Assembly (NCBI GenBank): GCA_945888435.1
Contig: CAMCZW010000001.1
Location: forward strand, 1-64,000
Origin: a bacterium UBP8_UBA817
Lineage (GTDB): Bacteria; Margulisbacteria; Marinamargulisbacteria; SXXA01; SICP01
Direction: 5' to 3'
Length of the DNA stretch: 64,000 bases
In this document: piece by piece, positions 26,774-35,666 of the stretch
How the letters are laid out: every line of letters starts with the position of its first letter
Numbering within the stretch: the first letter of the stretch is position 1
Translations under genes and position numbers: made by a program
Notes under the pieces: generated by a model
What the model was told of the DNA's origin: nothing
What the model saw: the letters and a program-made list of their open reading frames with translations, nothing else
Databases searched by the model: none

Positions 26774-27250
26774 TTAAAAAACATATGCAATCGAAACCTC
26801 ATTAAGACCAATTTGAAGAGTGAATGGATTAGTATGATGGTACTTATTCTTCATATGCATTTCAAAAGTTTTCTCTGAACTTCGTTTCGCCTGATCGGAT
26901 TTAAGAAACGCACCAGCAAAAACAGATACTGCACCACTTAAATACAGCAGATTTTTAAGAGGACGATAATCTTGCTCTATACGAGCAATATCATTTTCAT
27001 ATGTCGTTTCAGTATTTTTAATCTGAGTAGTGATTAAAAGAGTCATGATACCAAATGCAATAGAAAGATTGCCTTGACTATTACGACTTTCTTTTTTTTC
27101 AATTGCATCATTACGAATCTGTAATTCTTGTAAATCAAGATCTTTTAGATATCTTTCACTATAAGGATTAAACTGACTTTCAGTTGCAAAAGAAAAAGAC
27201 TTAGCAAATAAATTTGTACTTGAAATTGTAAATATCAATAATAAAACCAT
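26774..27250 (-). CDS. Small exported or membrane protein of unknown function
   Basis: 158 aa from the internal ATG at 27250. The N-terminus VLLLIFTISSTNLFAKS is a signal-peptide core but lacks the positive residues expected in front. An upstream ATG at 27266 followed by eight A residues is one base out of frame. With seven A's the start would read MKKIIMVLLLIFTISS, a textbook signal peptide. A hydrophobic segment lies about 65-80 and another near 100-115; the last residues (VSIAYVF) look like a beta-strand end. No family recognised. It is downstream of the SpoIIE gene's 3' side, same strand, 94 bases away. Confidence 0.6.
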   Translation of the reverse strand: MVLLLIFTISSTNLFAKSFSFATESQFNPYSERYLKDLDLQELQIRNDAIEKKESRNSQGNLSIAFGIMTLLITTQIKNTETTYENDIARIEQDYRPLKNLLYLSGAVSVFAGAFLKSDQAKRSSEKTFEMHMKNKYHHTNPFTLQIGLNEVSIAYVF

Positions 27251-27344
27251 AATTATTTTTTTTCATTAAATTCAAACCTCAGGTACTATATTTCGTAAAT
27301 TTAGGAGGATTATTACGCGATATTGTTCATATGGCAATATCAAC

Positions 27345-29462
27345 TCAAACCACCTTCGCCACAATAAACGTCACATCATCATGAAACACCCCAGCCGAAA
27401 ACTCCTCCAAATCCTCCACCAATTTACCCTTAATAGCTTCCGCACTCTCCCCCAAATTCGCCAAAACCACATTCTTCAATCGATCCTCTCCATAATATTC
27501 AGCATCAACATCACCTCTGGCCACGGCCTCAGTAATCCCATCTGAAATCACAAGCAGAATATCCCCAGGATTCAATCCAAATTCAATCTGCTGAAAGTCG
27601 GCTGCAGTCAAAATATCCGTAAATCCTAACCCCAGTGGAAAATGATCGAGTGCAATGGTCTCAAATGAGCCTAGGTTGGCGCGATAGATGAGTAGGTTGT
27701 CATGACAGCCGCTAGCGACCACTTGGCGTGTGGTGGGGTCAAAACGGAGTGATGCGATGGTCATGGGGCGTTGCTCTTGGAGTCTTTGGAGGTTGGCGTA
27801 GAGGATTTGGTTGGCGGCATGATTGAGGTCTTTTGGCGAGATGGTTGGGGTGGAGTGGAGGATGGAGGTGATGATGCTTTGAACCATGAACATGACTAGA
27901 CCAGATGCGAGGCCGTGGCCGGTGACATCGCCTAGAAAAATCCAGGAATAGCCGCCGACGTTGATGACATCGTAGTAGTCGCCACCGACTTCATCTGCGG
28001 GTTGCATGAAACAGGCCAAATCCATGCCGGAGATGGTGGGGGATTTGGGAAGGATATCCATTTGGATATTCTGGGCGACGGTGAGTTCTGCGGATTTTTT
28101 GGTTTGGACGATGCGGTCCAGGGCTTGGGGGATTTGGAGGCGAACGGCGTTGAATAAATCGATGTCGTCGGAGTTGATGGGGTCTTCGCTTAATTTTTTA
28201 CCGAGTAAGATCAAGCAAATTAAATCGCCTGAGGGAGAAAAACAGGGGATGACCGCATGTGCCCCTAGCAACTTAAGAGTTTGTACATCATGGTCAGAAT
28301 CGCGAGTAGATAAAGTGGCATTTGCTTGGACCATCGCAGTTAATGCCGGATATTGGGAAATAGTAAAAGAGGATTCTGGATGTCTAAAATCGACAAAACG
28401 ATCTTGGGTCTCATGCTTCATTTCATAAAATTCAGGAAACGCGACTCGGACATCGGAGAACTCGGCATCATCCCCAAAGTGGGTTTCAACCACATGAACC
28501 ACATCTTCTAAAGAAGTCGATTTTGAAAATCCGTCAGAAAATTTCCCGAGTACTACCCTAAAACTATAGTGCCCCCTCAAAAAAAGTTTTTCTGCCGTCG
28601 TAATAATACGTAATCGTAATTTTTCAAAGGTAAAACCAGTGGTAAGTAACAGGATAGAAACGACCATAATTAGTGAAAACGTAATATATTCAGAAATATA
28701 AAATCGAAATAGAAGAAGAGTCGTGATGGCCACAGACAAATAAATACCGGCAGACACCAGGTTGGCCATGGTTCTAGAAATAATCAAATTGATATCTAAA
28801 AGCTGTTTCTTAGTGAGCGCATACATAATCATGCTGACATAAAGAACGACACAGACATTATCGAATCTAAAATTAGCGTTTTCAGCTATACCCATAAAAA
28901 AAGCAACAACGGAGACCATAATAATGACAGTTCCCCATAAAAAATACCGCATTTGATCACGTAAGTGGCCCGTACTATTTCTGAGTCGCCAAATGGCAAA
29001 GCCCAAAGCCAAAATCGCAACCGAAATCACATAGACCGAAAATAAGTCATACACAACGCCAGTGGACATCGTAAGCGTCGGGTGACCCTGCGTATATGTA
29101 ACAGATTTAAAGAATTCAAAATCAAAAATATTGGATAAATTGAAAAAAATCGCCAAGCCATAAGACAGATAAAGAAAGATAGGTTTAAGCCTAGTTTGAG
29201 TAAAGTGGACGATAAAATGAAAGTAAAACCCAGTACATAATGTGGCGCCAAAATGGGATAACTTATACCAAAATAATGGGGTCTGATATGCAATCAGAGG
29301 CGTTAAAAAAAAGATGTCTCCAAAAATCCATAAAGTAAGCATCAACAAAAATACAGAAAAAAGTTGATGCAAAAAAGACTTTGGATGCTGAATAAAGATA
29401 AAAACGCTTAACCCGAATGTAAATGAGAGGGCAAAAATAGAAGAAAGTAAAAAAGCGTCCAT
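27345..29462 (-). CDS. Membrane-bound SpoIIE-type PP2C phosphatase with sensor region
   Basis: 705 aa. Residues about 1-230 hold around seven or eight transmembrane helices, then a GAF-like region (about 310-460), then the SpoIIE/RsbU PP2C domain. PP2C marks: ADEVGGDYYDV (metal site), FLGDVTGHGLASGLVM, and GDILLVISDGITEA, followed by a late VFHDDVTFIV. It would dephosphorylate a phospho-STAS protein in response to a membrane or ligand signal. SD AGAGG is 6 bases before the ATG. It follows the reductase-aminotransferase gene by 9 bases, so it is the last gene of that operon. The STAS/HATPase pair at 23289-24216 is a plausible partner. Confidence 0.88.
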   Translation of the reverse strand: MDAFLLSSIFALSFTFGLSVFIFIQHPKSFLHQLFSVFLLMLTLWIFGDIFFLTPLIAYQTPLFWYKLSHFGATLCTGFYFHFIVHFTQTRLKPIFLYLSYGLAIFFNLSNIFDFEFFKSVTYTQGHPTLTMSTGVVYDLFSVYVISVAILALGFAIWRLRNSTGHLRDQMRYFLWGTVIIMVSVVAFFMGIAENANFRFDNVCVVLYVSMIMYALTKKQLLDINLIISRTMANLVSAGIYLSVAITTLLLFRFYISEYITFSLIMVVSILLLTTGFTFEKLRLRIITTAEKLFLRGHYSFRVVLGKFSDGFSKSTSLEDVVHVVETHFGDDAEFSDVRVAFPEFYEMKHETQDRFVDFRHPESSFTISQYPALTAMVQANATLSTRDSDHDVQTLKLLGAHAVIPCFSPSGDLICLILLGKKLSEDPINSDDIDLFNAVRLQIPQALDRIVQTKKSAELTVAQNIQMDILPKSPTISGMDLACFMQPADEVGGDYYDVINVGGYSWIFLGDVTGHGLASGLVMFMVQSIITSILHSTPTISPKDLNHAANQILYANLQRLQEQRPMTIASLRFDPTTRQVVASGCHDNLLIYRANLGSFETIALDHFPLGLGFTDILTAADFQQIEFGLNPGDILLVISDGITEAVARGDVDAEYYGEDRLKNVVLANLGESAEAIKGKLVEDLEEFSAGVFHDDVTFIVAKVV

Positions 29463-29471
29463 CTCTAACCT

Positions 29472-32400
29472 CTATCTGAAGGCAGAAGAAACTACTTTAA
29501 GTGGAGAGAATTGAGCAACAAAAGAAATACAATTCACGATTTTGAGGGCCTCATCTTTGGTTAAAGTTAGTGCGGGTTCGATACGCACAATATTACCACT
29601 GTTTAGGGTAAATGCGACCAAAACCGGATACGGCGCCAATTTCATACATGCCCCACAAAAAAGTGCAGAAACATAATCTTTTAATGCCGACATCTGAAAG
29701 GGGAATTTTGAGTCATCCAATTCAAGCCCAATCATCAGTCCTTCGCCACGCACTTTTCGGATCAGCGACTTGCCTTCAAGAGATTTGAGAGAGGAGATAA
29801 TAAAATCACCCATTTGTTGGGCATTGTCTTGCAAGTTTAAGTCCTGGGCTTTTTTAAGCGCATTTAATGCAACAAAAGCACCCACTTGATGATTAAAGTG
29901 AGAATCGGCTAATGCCATATACGGGGCATTGTTTTTCTTGGCTTCACGATAAACCGGGTCACTCACTAATACACAGGCATTAGGGAATGTCATATCGCTT
30001 AAGCCTTTGGCGACAGTGATAATATCAGGAGTAAGAAATTTACGCTGAAAGTTAAAACAAGTTCCCGTGCGATATAAGCCGGATTGGATTTCATCGAGTC
30101 CAATTAAATAATGGTGGTCTTGTCTGGCTTTTTGAATATGCTCAATCACTGATTTGGGTATCGGTCTAATCCCGGCTTCACCTTGGATCAACTCAAACCA
30201 CACTAGTCCAACCGGATATCGCTTAATAAGGGTATCAAATTGACTTGTGAAATCGGGTTTCCATGGGTCTAAAAATAAAACATGATCATAAAGCGGCCCA
30301 AATGGCGTACGGTATTTATCTTTGGCGGTACCGCTTAGAGACAATAACGTTTTACCTGCAAACCCACCTTTAAAGACAATAATATAAGGCTTTTCTGGGC
30401 AGGCAAGTAATGCCATCGACATTGCCATATCTACCGCACTTGCACCGCTGACGGAGATAAAACAGCGAGACAATCCTGATATCCGGCACATCTCTGCTTT
30501 AAGCTGAGAACTATAATTGGTCGCTTGATTAAATGTCGCCAAATGATCTGTCATATCAGCTGGGCTATGGCCACGTAAGCTGCATCCAAAACTACCCAAG
30601 GCATCGATACATTCCACATCTTGATTTTGCTTATTTCTAATCTTAAGGATGCTCTGATGGGCACTGACCACCATATTAGCCATCCCAATCGCAGTCAGAA
30701 GCAATTTAAGTTTAGGATTAATATATTTTTGATAGTAGGTAAGCGTCATCTGATGAGAATCTCCAATCTCATTCATCTGATTCAAAATACTTGCAGGGAT
30801 TGTTACCGACGTCGTAATTGAACGAATAATCGATATCAAAAGCAATAAATTGTAGGCATAAGTGGAGGTATGCAAAATACAATTATCGATGGTATTCCAT
30901 GGCTTATAGGTAGTGCTATCGACACAGAAAACCGCCGATGGAAGTTGATAATTTGTGAGCGTCGGTCCTGCAACCATTCCCGCAAATTTAAATGGAAGCA
31001 CCGGAAGCTGGTCTAATGACAAAGACGAAATATCAATAAACATCGGGATACGAAACGACACTAGTTGACGACTGCTCTCTTTGATTTTCTCAATGGAGTC
31101 TTGATCAGTAAGTGTCATCAACACCCCCGCAACCAAATGCGGCGTCTTCTGAATTCTAGCCATTAATTCTGGAAGGGTTTTAAAAAAACTAACTCCTGGG
31201 CGAGTATCCAAATCAAAGGAGGCCAGCGGCTGGCTCATCGCCGATAAACTACCATCAGGATCAAAACAACAAAATTGATGTCTCGTTTTAGACCCTTGCC
31301 GACTTAATTTGATTAATCCATCAACAGCTTCATATCTGGAACTGCAAAAAAACGACTTAAATGGACGTCTAAGCGGTTGGGTGGATAGAGATTGAGCCAA
31401 ATGATCTAGCAACAACCCTGCCTGCGCACATTCCTGATGAATAAAGGACTGTAAAATCGTCGGTCTCTGAGTCTGATTAAGCGTTAAAATCGAGTCAATG
31501 ACATCATTCATACTTCCTGTATAAAGCGCGGGCTGAATAGCAGGAAGTGTCACGAATAACTTTTCAATAATACGCGCAGGCTCTAAAAGATACGGACTAA
31601 CATCAATAACCGAAGTAAGCCCATCTGTCTGAAATGGTTTTTCACTAGGAAACACCAAATGCCTAAGCGAAAACCCTTCTTGCTGAAATAAAAGAGAAAA
31701 AGAATATTCTGGCACAGTTTCACGTAGATAATCCGTAAAAAGCGATACCCATTCATCAAATGGAACTGTCATGACAGGACTTAACCGGCTCGTCAGTTTT
31801 TTCAAGGAAATCAGATCATAGTGATTGGGATTTACCACATTAAAAATGTCATACCCAGTTGATGCTTTTTGAGCAATCGCAACAACCGCATCCCGTACAA
31901 AATTAACGGGGCTAAAATCCAATTGAAAATCCACATCCGGGAAAATTCGGCGTTTCACACAAAATTCTGGAATATAATTAAACAGATCCTGAGGATTACC
32001 AATACCAGTTTCTAAGTCAGTCATGACATTACCTAGGCGTAACACAGAGACGGAAATCCCTTGTTTAGCCGCATTTTGAAGCAACTTTTCAGCGACCCAC
32101 TTGGACTTGATATATCCCAAATGCATCGCAAATGGTTCATCGGGTAATGGCGCTTCAGAAAAGGGCTGATCGCTGGATACACCAAACGATAGCATCGCCG
32201 AATAACTGGAAATAAAATTGAATTTTTTAAGCCGATTCAAGATTGCAAATTTAAGGAGATGTTGGGTAGAGCCGAGTGCCGTCCCACGGATCATCGAATA
32301 CGAAAATGCAAAGTTAACTAGTCCCGCACAATGAACGATCGAATCCACTAAAAAGGAGAGCGCGCGATACGTATCTACCGGCAATCCAAAATAATTTTCA

Positions 32401-32807
32401 GATAAATCCCCTTTAAATACAGTAATTCGATGATCATCACCCTCATGCCAAAGTCGACGGGATTTCATACTCATGATCAAGCGAGACTTGGCATGATCTT
32501 GAGAATCTCCACGTACAACACAATAAACATGAGCATCCGTTTTCCTCAAATAAGAAGACAAGACATGAGACCCAACAAACCCAGTTGTGCCAGTTAATAA
32601 AATGGCTTTAAAAGGGGGAGTAGGGGGCGTCCTATCCTCAGGAAACTCCATCGAAAATGAGGTGTCCGATTTTAAAATATCTAATTCAGGTTCACGCTGG
32701 TCGGTATCAATAGAATAACGCTGAGCTTGTTTCAACTTTTCCAAAATTATTGTTTTTTGTGCGGGAGACAAGCAATCAAAAACGCGCTTAAAATCCTCAT
32801 TTAACAT
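29472..32807 (-). CDS. Thioester reductase fused to tandem class III aminotransferase domains
   Basis: 1111 aa from the ATG at 32807, chosen because GAGGG lies 5 bases before it; a start at 32819 is possible. Residues about 70-440 are an NAD(P)-binding thioester reductase as in carboxylic acid reductases and NRPS terminal domains (LLTGTTGFVGSHVL; catalytic YIKSK near 230). Residues about 470-700 look like a decayed aminotransferase. Residues about 740-1100 are an intact class III PLP aminotransferase (GLDEIQSGLYRTG, PLP Lys in ITVAKGLSD near 940). Expected reaction: acyl-thioester to aldehyde, then to primary amine. The substrate donor is the carrier-fused ligase encoded just upstream, overlapping by 11 bases. 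The logic resembles TamH of tambjamine biosynthesis. Confidence 0.82.
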   Translation of the reverse strand: MLNEDFKRVFDCLSPAQKTIILEKLKQAQRYSIDTDQREPELDILKSDTSFSMEFPEDRTPPTPPFKAILLTGTTGFVGSHVLSSYLRKTDAHVYCVVRGDSQDHAKSRLIMSMKSRRLWHEGDDHRITVFKGDLSENYFGLPVDTYRALSFLVDSIVHCAGLVNFAFSYSMIRGTALGSTQHLLKFAILNRLKKFNFISSYSAMLSFGVSSDQPFSEAPLPDEPFAMHLGYIKSKWVAEKLLQNAAKQGISVSVLRLGNVMTDLETGIGNPQDLFNYIPEFCVKRRIFPDVDFQLDFSPVNFVRDAVVAIAQKASTGYDIFNVVNPNHYDLISLKKLTSRLSPVMTVPFDEWVSLFTDYLRETVPEYSFSLLFQQEGFSLRHLVFPSEKPFQTDGLTSVIDVSPYLLEPARIIEKLFVTLPAIQPALYTGSMNDVIDSILTLNQTQRPTILQSFIHQECAQAGLLLDHLAQSLSTQPLRRPFKSFFCSSRYEAVDGLIKLSRQGSKTRHQFCCFDPDGSLSAMSQPLASFDLDTRPGVSFFKTLPELMARIQKTPHLVAGVLMTLTDQDSIEKIKESSRQLVSFRIPMFIDISSLSLDQLPVLPFKFAGMVAGPTLTNYQLPSAVFCVDSTTYKPWNTIDNCILHTSTYAYNLLLLISIIRSITTSVTIPASILNQMNEIGDSHQMTLTYYQKYINPKLKLLLTAIGMANMVVSAHQSILKIRNKQNQDVECIDALGSFGCSLRGHSPADMTDHLATFNQATNYSSQLKAEMCRISGLSRCFISVSGASAVDMAMSMALLACPEKPYIIVFKGGFAGKTLLSLSGTAKDKYRTPFGPLYDHVLFLDPWKPDFTSQFDTLIKRYPVGLVWFELIQGEAGIRPIPKSVIEHIQKARQDHHYLIGLDEIQSGLYRTGTCFNFQRKFLTPDIITVAKGLSDMTFPNACVLVSDPVYREAKKNNAPYMALADSHFNHQVGAFVALNALKKAQDLNLQDNAQQMGDFIISSLKSLEGKSLIRKVRGEGLMIGLELDDSKFPFQMSALKDYVSALFCGACMKLAPYPVLVAFTLNSGNIVRIEPALTLTKDEALKIVNCISFVAQFSPLKVVSSAFR

Positions 32808-34839
32808 AGCTACCCTCATAAGATGTGATTGACGTCAGTGGTTTAATCCCAAGTTCAAAAAATACTCGATTGAGCAACGCAGGATCGGCTTGGCTCAATT
32901 TACGGGACTGCTCTTTGGATACTAACGCTTCAATATCGGCCACGCAGTGAGTCCTAAGGAGATCATCTAAAGAAATAGAGATGGAAAATCGGATATCCAG
33001 TGTCGTCAAAAACTCAACAAATTGCATAGATGAAAAACTATCCCACTGGATCGGGGCATTAGCTGATGTCATGGCCTGAGTGAAAATAGAATTAAAAATA
33101 TCTAGGATATCAAAGTGTTCAGTCGATTTATCTTCAGAAGACCAGACGAAAACCGACTCGATTTGCCCACTAAGACATTGCTCTTTAATAAATGATCTTT
33201 TTAATTTACCACTTGATGTTTTAGGCATAGATGCTGGTTTAATCAAAATTAATCGACCAAGGCTAATCCCAAATTCATCCTGTATCGCAGCTTTAATTAG
33301 TCTGACAATCGGAGAAAAATCCGCAAGATGAAGATGCGAGCGCTTAAGCTCAGCCACAATCCCTACTTGTTCAGCAGCTCCTGATGTAAACGAAAACGCG
33401 ACGACGCCATGACAATAAAAGGCATCGCCAGAGTCTTCACAAACTCGCTCGATATCATGAGGGAAATAGTTTTTTCCATTCACAATAACGACTTCTTTAA
33501 TTCGGCCAGTTACATGAAGATGTTGATTGTGATTAAAAAAACCAAGATCGCCAGTACGCATATAGGGACCAGCCCCAGTCGAGGTAAAGGCATGAAATGT
33601 CTCCTTTGTTTTTTCAGGATCATTCAAATATCCCATTGCTACCGAAGTCCCTGACAACCATATTTCGCCAATGGTATTGGGCGCGCATACCGTTAATGTA
33701 TCAGGATTAACAATTTTAACCGTCATCTCATCGTAAAAAATTCCAGACGAGACGACATTTTTATAGACTTGGCCATTCCCTAAATCGAGAGTCGTGGCCA
33801 TCGGATCTTCAAAAAATGGCTTCGCAGTAACCATCAAAGTTGCTTCCGCTAACCCATAGGATGGACAATGCGCCGACCCAGAAAATCCAAACCTAGAAAA
33901 TGATTCTGTAAACCGATCAAGTGTCCCCATATGAATCGGCTCTGACCCATTATAAGCCGAGGTCCAGCACGATAAATCGAGCGAAATATCCGTATCCAAT
34001 CGCTTAAGGGCTTCAACACAATGGTCATACCCAAAATTAGGGCCTCCCGTATGATTAACCCGATATTTTGAGATAATTTCTAGCCATTTCAATGGGTTTT
34101 TAACAAAATGCGCCGGCGTCATTAAATGGGCAATATGGCCGGTATAAAGAGGCTCTAAAATACCGCCAATCAACCCCATATCATGAAATTGAGGTAGCCA
34201 GGAGGCACTCACAGTCTCAGTAGTGAGTCCAAAAGACTTTTGAATATATTTCACATTCGAAAGTAAATTACTTTGCGATACCATCACGCCTTTAGGTGCG
34301 CTGGTAGAGCCAGACGTATATTGCAAAAACGCCAGAGAATTCGCGTGGATATCCGGCATCACAAACTGAGACGCAAGTGACAAATCAATACCATCGGTAG
34401 AAATCAATCCAAGTGACTCAGAGAGTTCTGAAAATTTTTGACTACAGTGTCTTAGTGTTGCCGCATCAGTAAATGCCAATGTGGCACCGGCATTGTTGGC
34501 AATTAGCATTAGCCGATCAATTTGCTTGCGATTTCGAGGAGGGTAGGCCGGAACTGCAACCGCACCCGAGTATAGGCATGCGACAAAGCCAATCACGAAG
34601 TCGATCCCTTGAGGGTATAAGAGTAAAATGGGTCTTCCCAAAATATCTGGATACTGCTGAGTGAGTAAAACCGCCAATGCTTTCGCTGTTCGGTTTATCT
34701 CAGAAAATGTAATAGATGTTTCATTTAAAGATTCAGATAAAAAAGTGAATGCAATGGACTGATCTAATGCGTCAAAATGAGTTAAAAAATGTGATGTGAG
34801 TGTTGAACTTAGTGTATGTGCGTGACAAATAGGCAACAA
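32797..34839 (-). CDS. Fatty acyl-AMP ligase fused to an acyl carrier domain
   Basis: 680 aa, TTG start with a strong GGGGGG ribosome site 7 bases away. Residues about 1-575 form an adenylating enzyme of the FAAL type: GAVAVPAYPPRNRKQIDRL, P-loop YTSGSTSAPKGVMVS, MRTGDLGFF, and the C-terminal Lys in PKTSSGKLKRSF. The C-terminal 90 residues form a carrier domain with WDSFSSMQF, whose Ser (after Asp) would carry phosphopantetheine. It activates a fatty acid and loads it on its own carrier, as TamA does. The phosphopantetheinyl transferase at 39123 could install the prosthetic group. Chain length and modifications cannot be read. Confidence 0.87.
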   Translation of the reverse strand: MLPICHAHTLSSTLTSHFLTHFDALDQSIAFTFLSESLNETSITFSEINRTAKALAVLLTQQYPDILGRPILLLYPQGIDFVIGFVACLYSGAVAVPAYPPRNRKQIDRLMLIANNAGATLAFTDAATLRHCSQKFSELSESLGLISTDGIDLSLASQFVMPDIHANSLAFLQYTSGSTSAPKGVMVSQSNLLSNVKYIQKSFGLTTETVSASWLPQFHDMGLIGGILEPLYTGHIAHLMTPAHFVKNPLKWLEIISKYRVNHTGGPNFGYDHCVEALKRLDTDISLDLSCWTSAYNGSEPIHMGTLDRFTESFSRFGFSGSAHCPSYGLAEATLMVTAKPFFEDPMATTLDLGNGQVYKNVVSSGIFYDEMTVKIVNPDTLTVCAPNTIGEIWLSGTSVAMGYLNDPEKTKETFHAFTSTGAGPYMRTGDLGFFNHNQHLHVTGRIKEVVIVNGKNYFPHDIERVCEDSGDAFYCHGVVAFSFTSGAAEQVGIVAELKRSHLHLADFSPIVRLIKAAIQDEFGISLGRLILIKPASMPKTSSGKLKRSFIKEQCLSGQIESVFVWSSEDKSTEHFDILDIFNSIFTQAMTSANAPIQWDSFSSMQFVEFLTTLDIRFSISISLDDLLRTHCVADIEALVSKEQSRKLSQADPALLNRVFFELGIKPLTSITSYEGSYVK

Positions 34840-34898
34840 TAATCCCCCCTTCCCATAGGTAGGCGCACTATATCAAATTAAAAATTCCTAAACAACAC

Positions 34899-35666
34899 TT
34901 AAGCGCGGATCGACAAAAATATCCGATAGATCACTTCATCCAAATGGTCACACCCACTAGATAAAATAGGAAGTACTTCCGCAGGATCACATTCTCCCTC
35001 TCTCAAAAGCGTGCTCATCCCCACAATGACATGAAGCGGCGTGCGTAAGTCATGACTCATTTGCGATAAAAAGAGGGTTTTCTCATGATTGTACCTCCTG
35101 GCCATCTCCATCTCTTCCCTAAAAGTCTTAAGCTGAGAGCTGACCATTTCTTCTAGATTTTGGTTAAGCCTAGTCAACTGCCGATACAAATCTCGGGTAG
35201 AAGAAATAGTTAAAATACGCTCCATCACCACTTCAAGTTGGCTCCTAATGACATACAGCCATCGGGTATCCCCTGGTCGAACTGGCAAAATAATTACGCC
35301 ATGCAACTGATGATTGGCGACAATCGGACATAGTAATTGCGCGCCTTCTAATCCTAGTTGATCAAAAATAATATTCGCAGAAGTGGAGATATTTAGTAAC
35401 TTCGGCCATTCATCTTTTTGAATAAAATAGTGAATTGGAGAGTGGCGAAGTAAACAAGAATGTTGACTCTCTTCCTGAGGGGACACTCGTACAATATCCC
35501 CCGTTGATGTGGATTCTGGCCGAAATAAAACATAGGCGCACCAAGTGTCAAAATACTCCGATAAATATGAAATAACCGACCAATAGGCATCATCACATTC
35601 TTCTGTATGCAGCAGCCTCTTAGAAATTAACGCAATGACACCCTCAGTAGTAGCCAAAAAACTCAT
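34899..35666 (-). CDS. GAF-HisKA protein lacking an ATPase domain
   Basis: 255 aa. A GAF-like N-terminal part (about 20-150), a coiled coil (about 155-195) and a HisKA dimerisation helix with the phospho-accepting SHDLRTPLHVIVGMS (about 206-220) are present. The protein ends right after HisKA (YRIFLSIRA), so no HATPase domain exists. The next gene, 59 bases downstream, has no frame to extend it. It overlaps the hybrid kinase gene by 4 bases (ATGA) and shares its layout. It could be a phosphotransfer partner or a heterodimer subunit of that kinase. The missing domain may also mean degeneration. Confidence 0.72.
   Translation of the reverse strand: MSFLATTEGVIALISKRLLHTEECDDAYWSVISYLSEYFDTWCAYVLFRPESTSTGDIVRVSPQEESQHSCLLRHSPIHYFIQKDEWPKLLNISTSANIIFDQLGLEGAQLLCPIVANHQLHGVIILPVRPGDTRWLYVIRSQLEVVMERILTISSTRDLYRQLTRLNQNLEEMVSSQLKTFREEMEMARRYNHEKTLFLSQMSHDLRTPLHVIVGMSTLLREGECDPAEVLPILSSGCDHLDEVIYRIFLSIRA

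Noticed and set aside
27345-29462. Plus-strand frame of 140 codons at 28006-28428 inside the SpoIIE gene
   Set aside because: It is an antisense shadow with no ribosome site or recognisable content.
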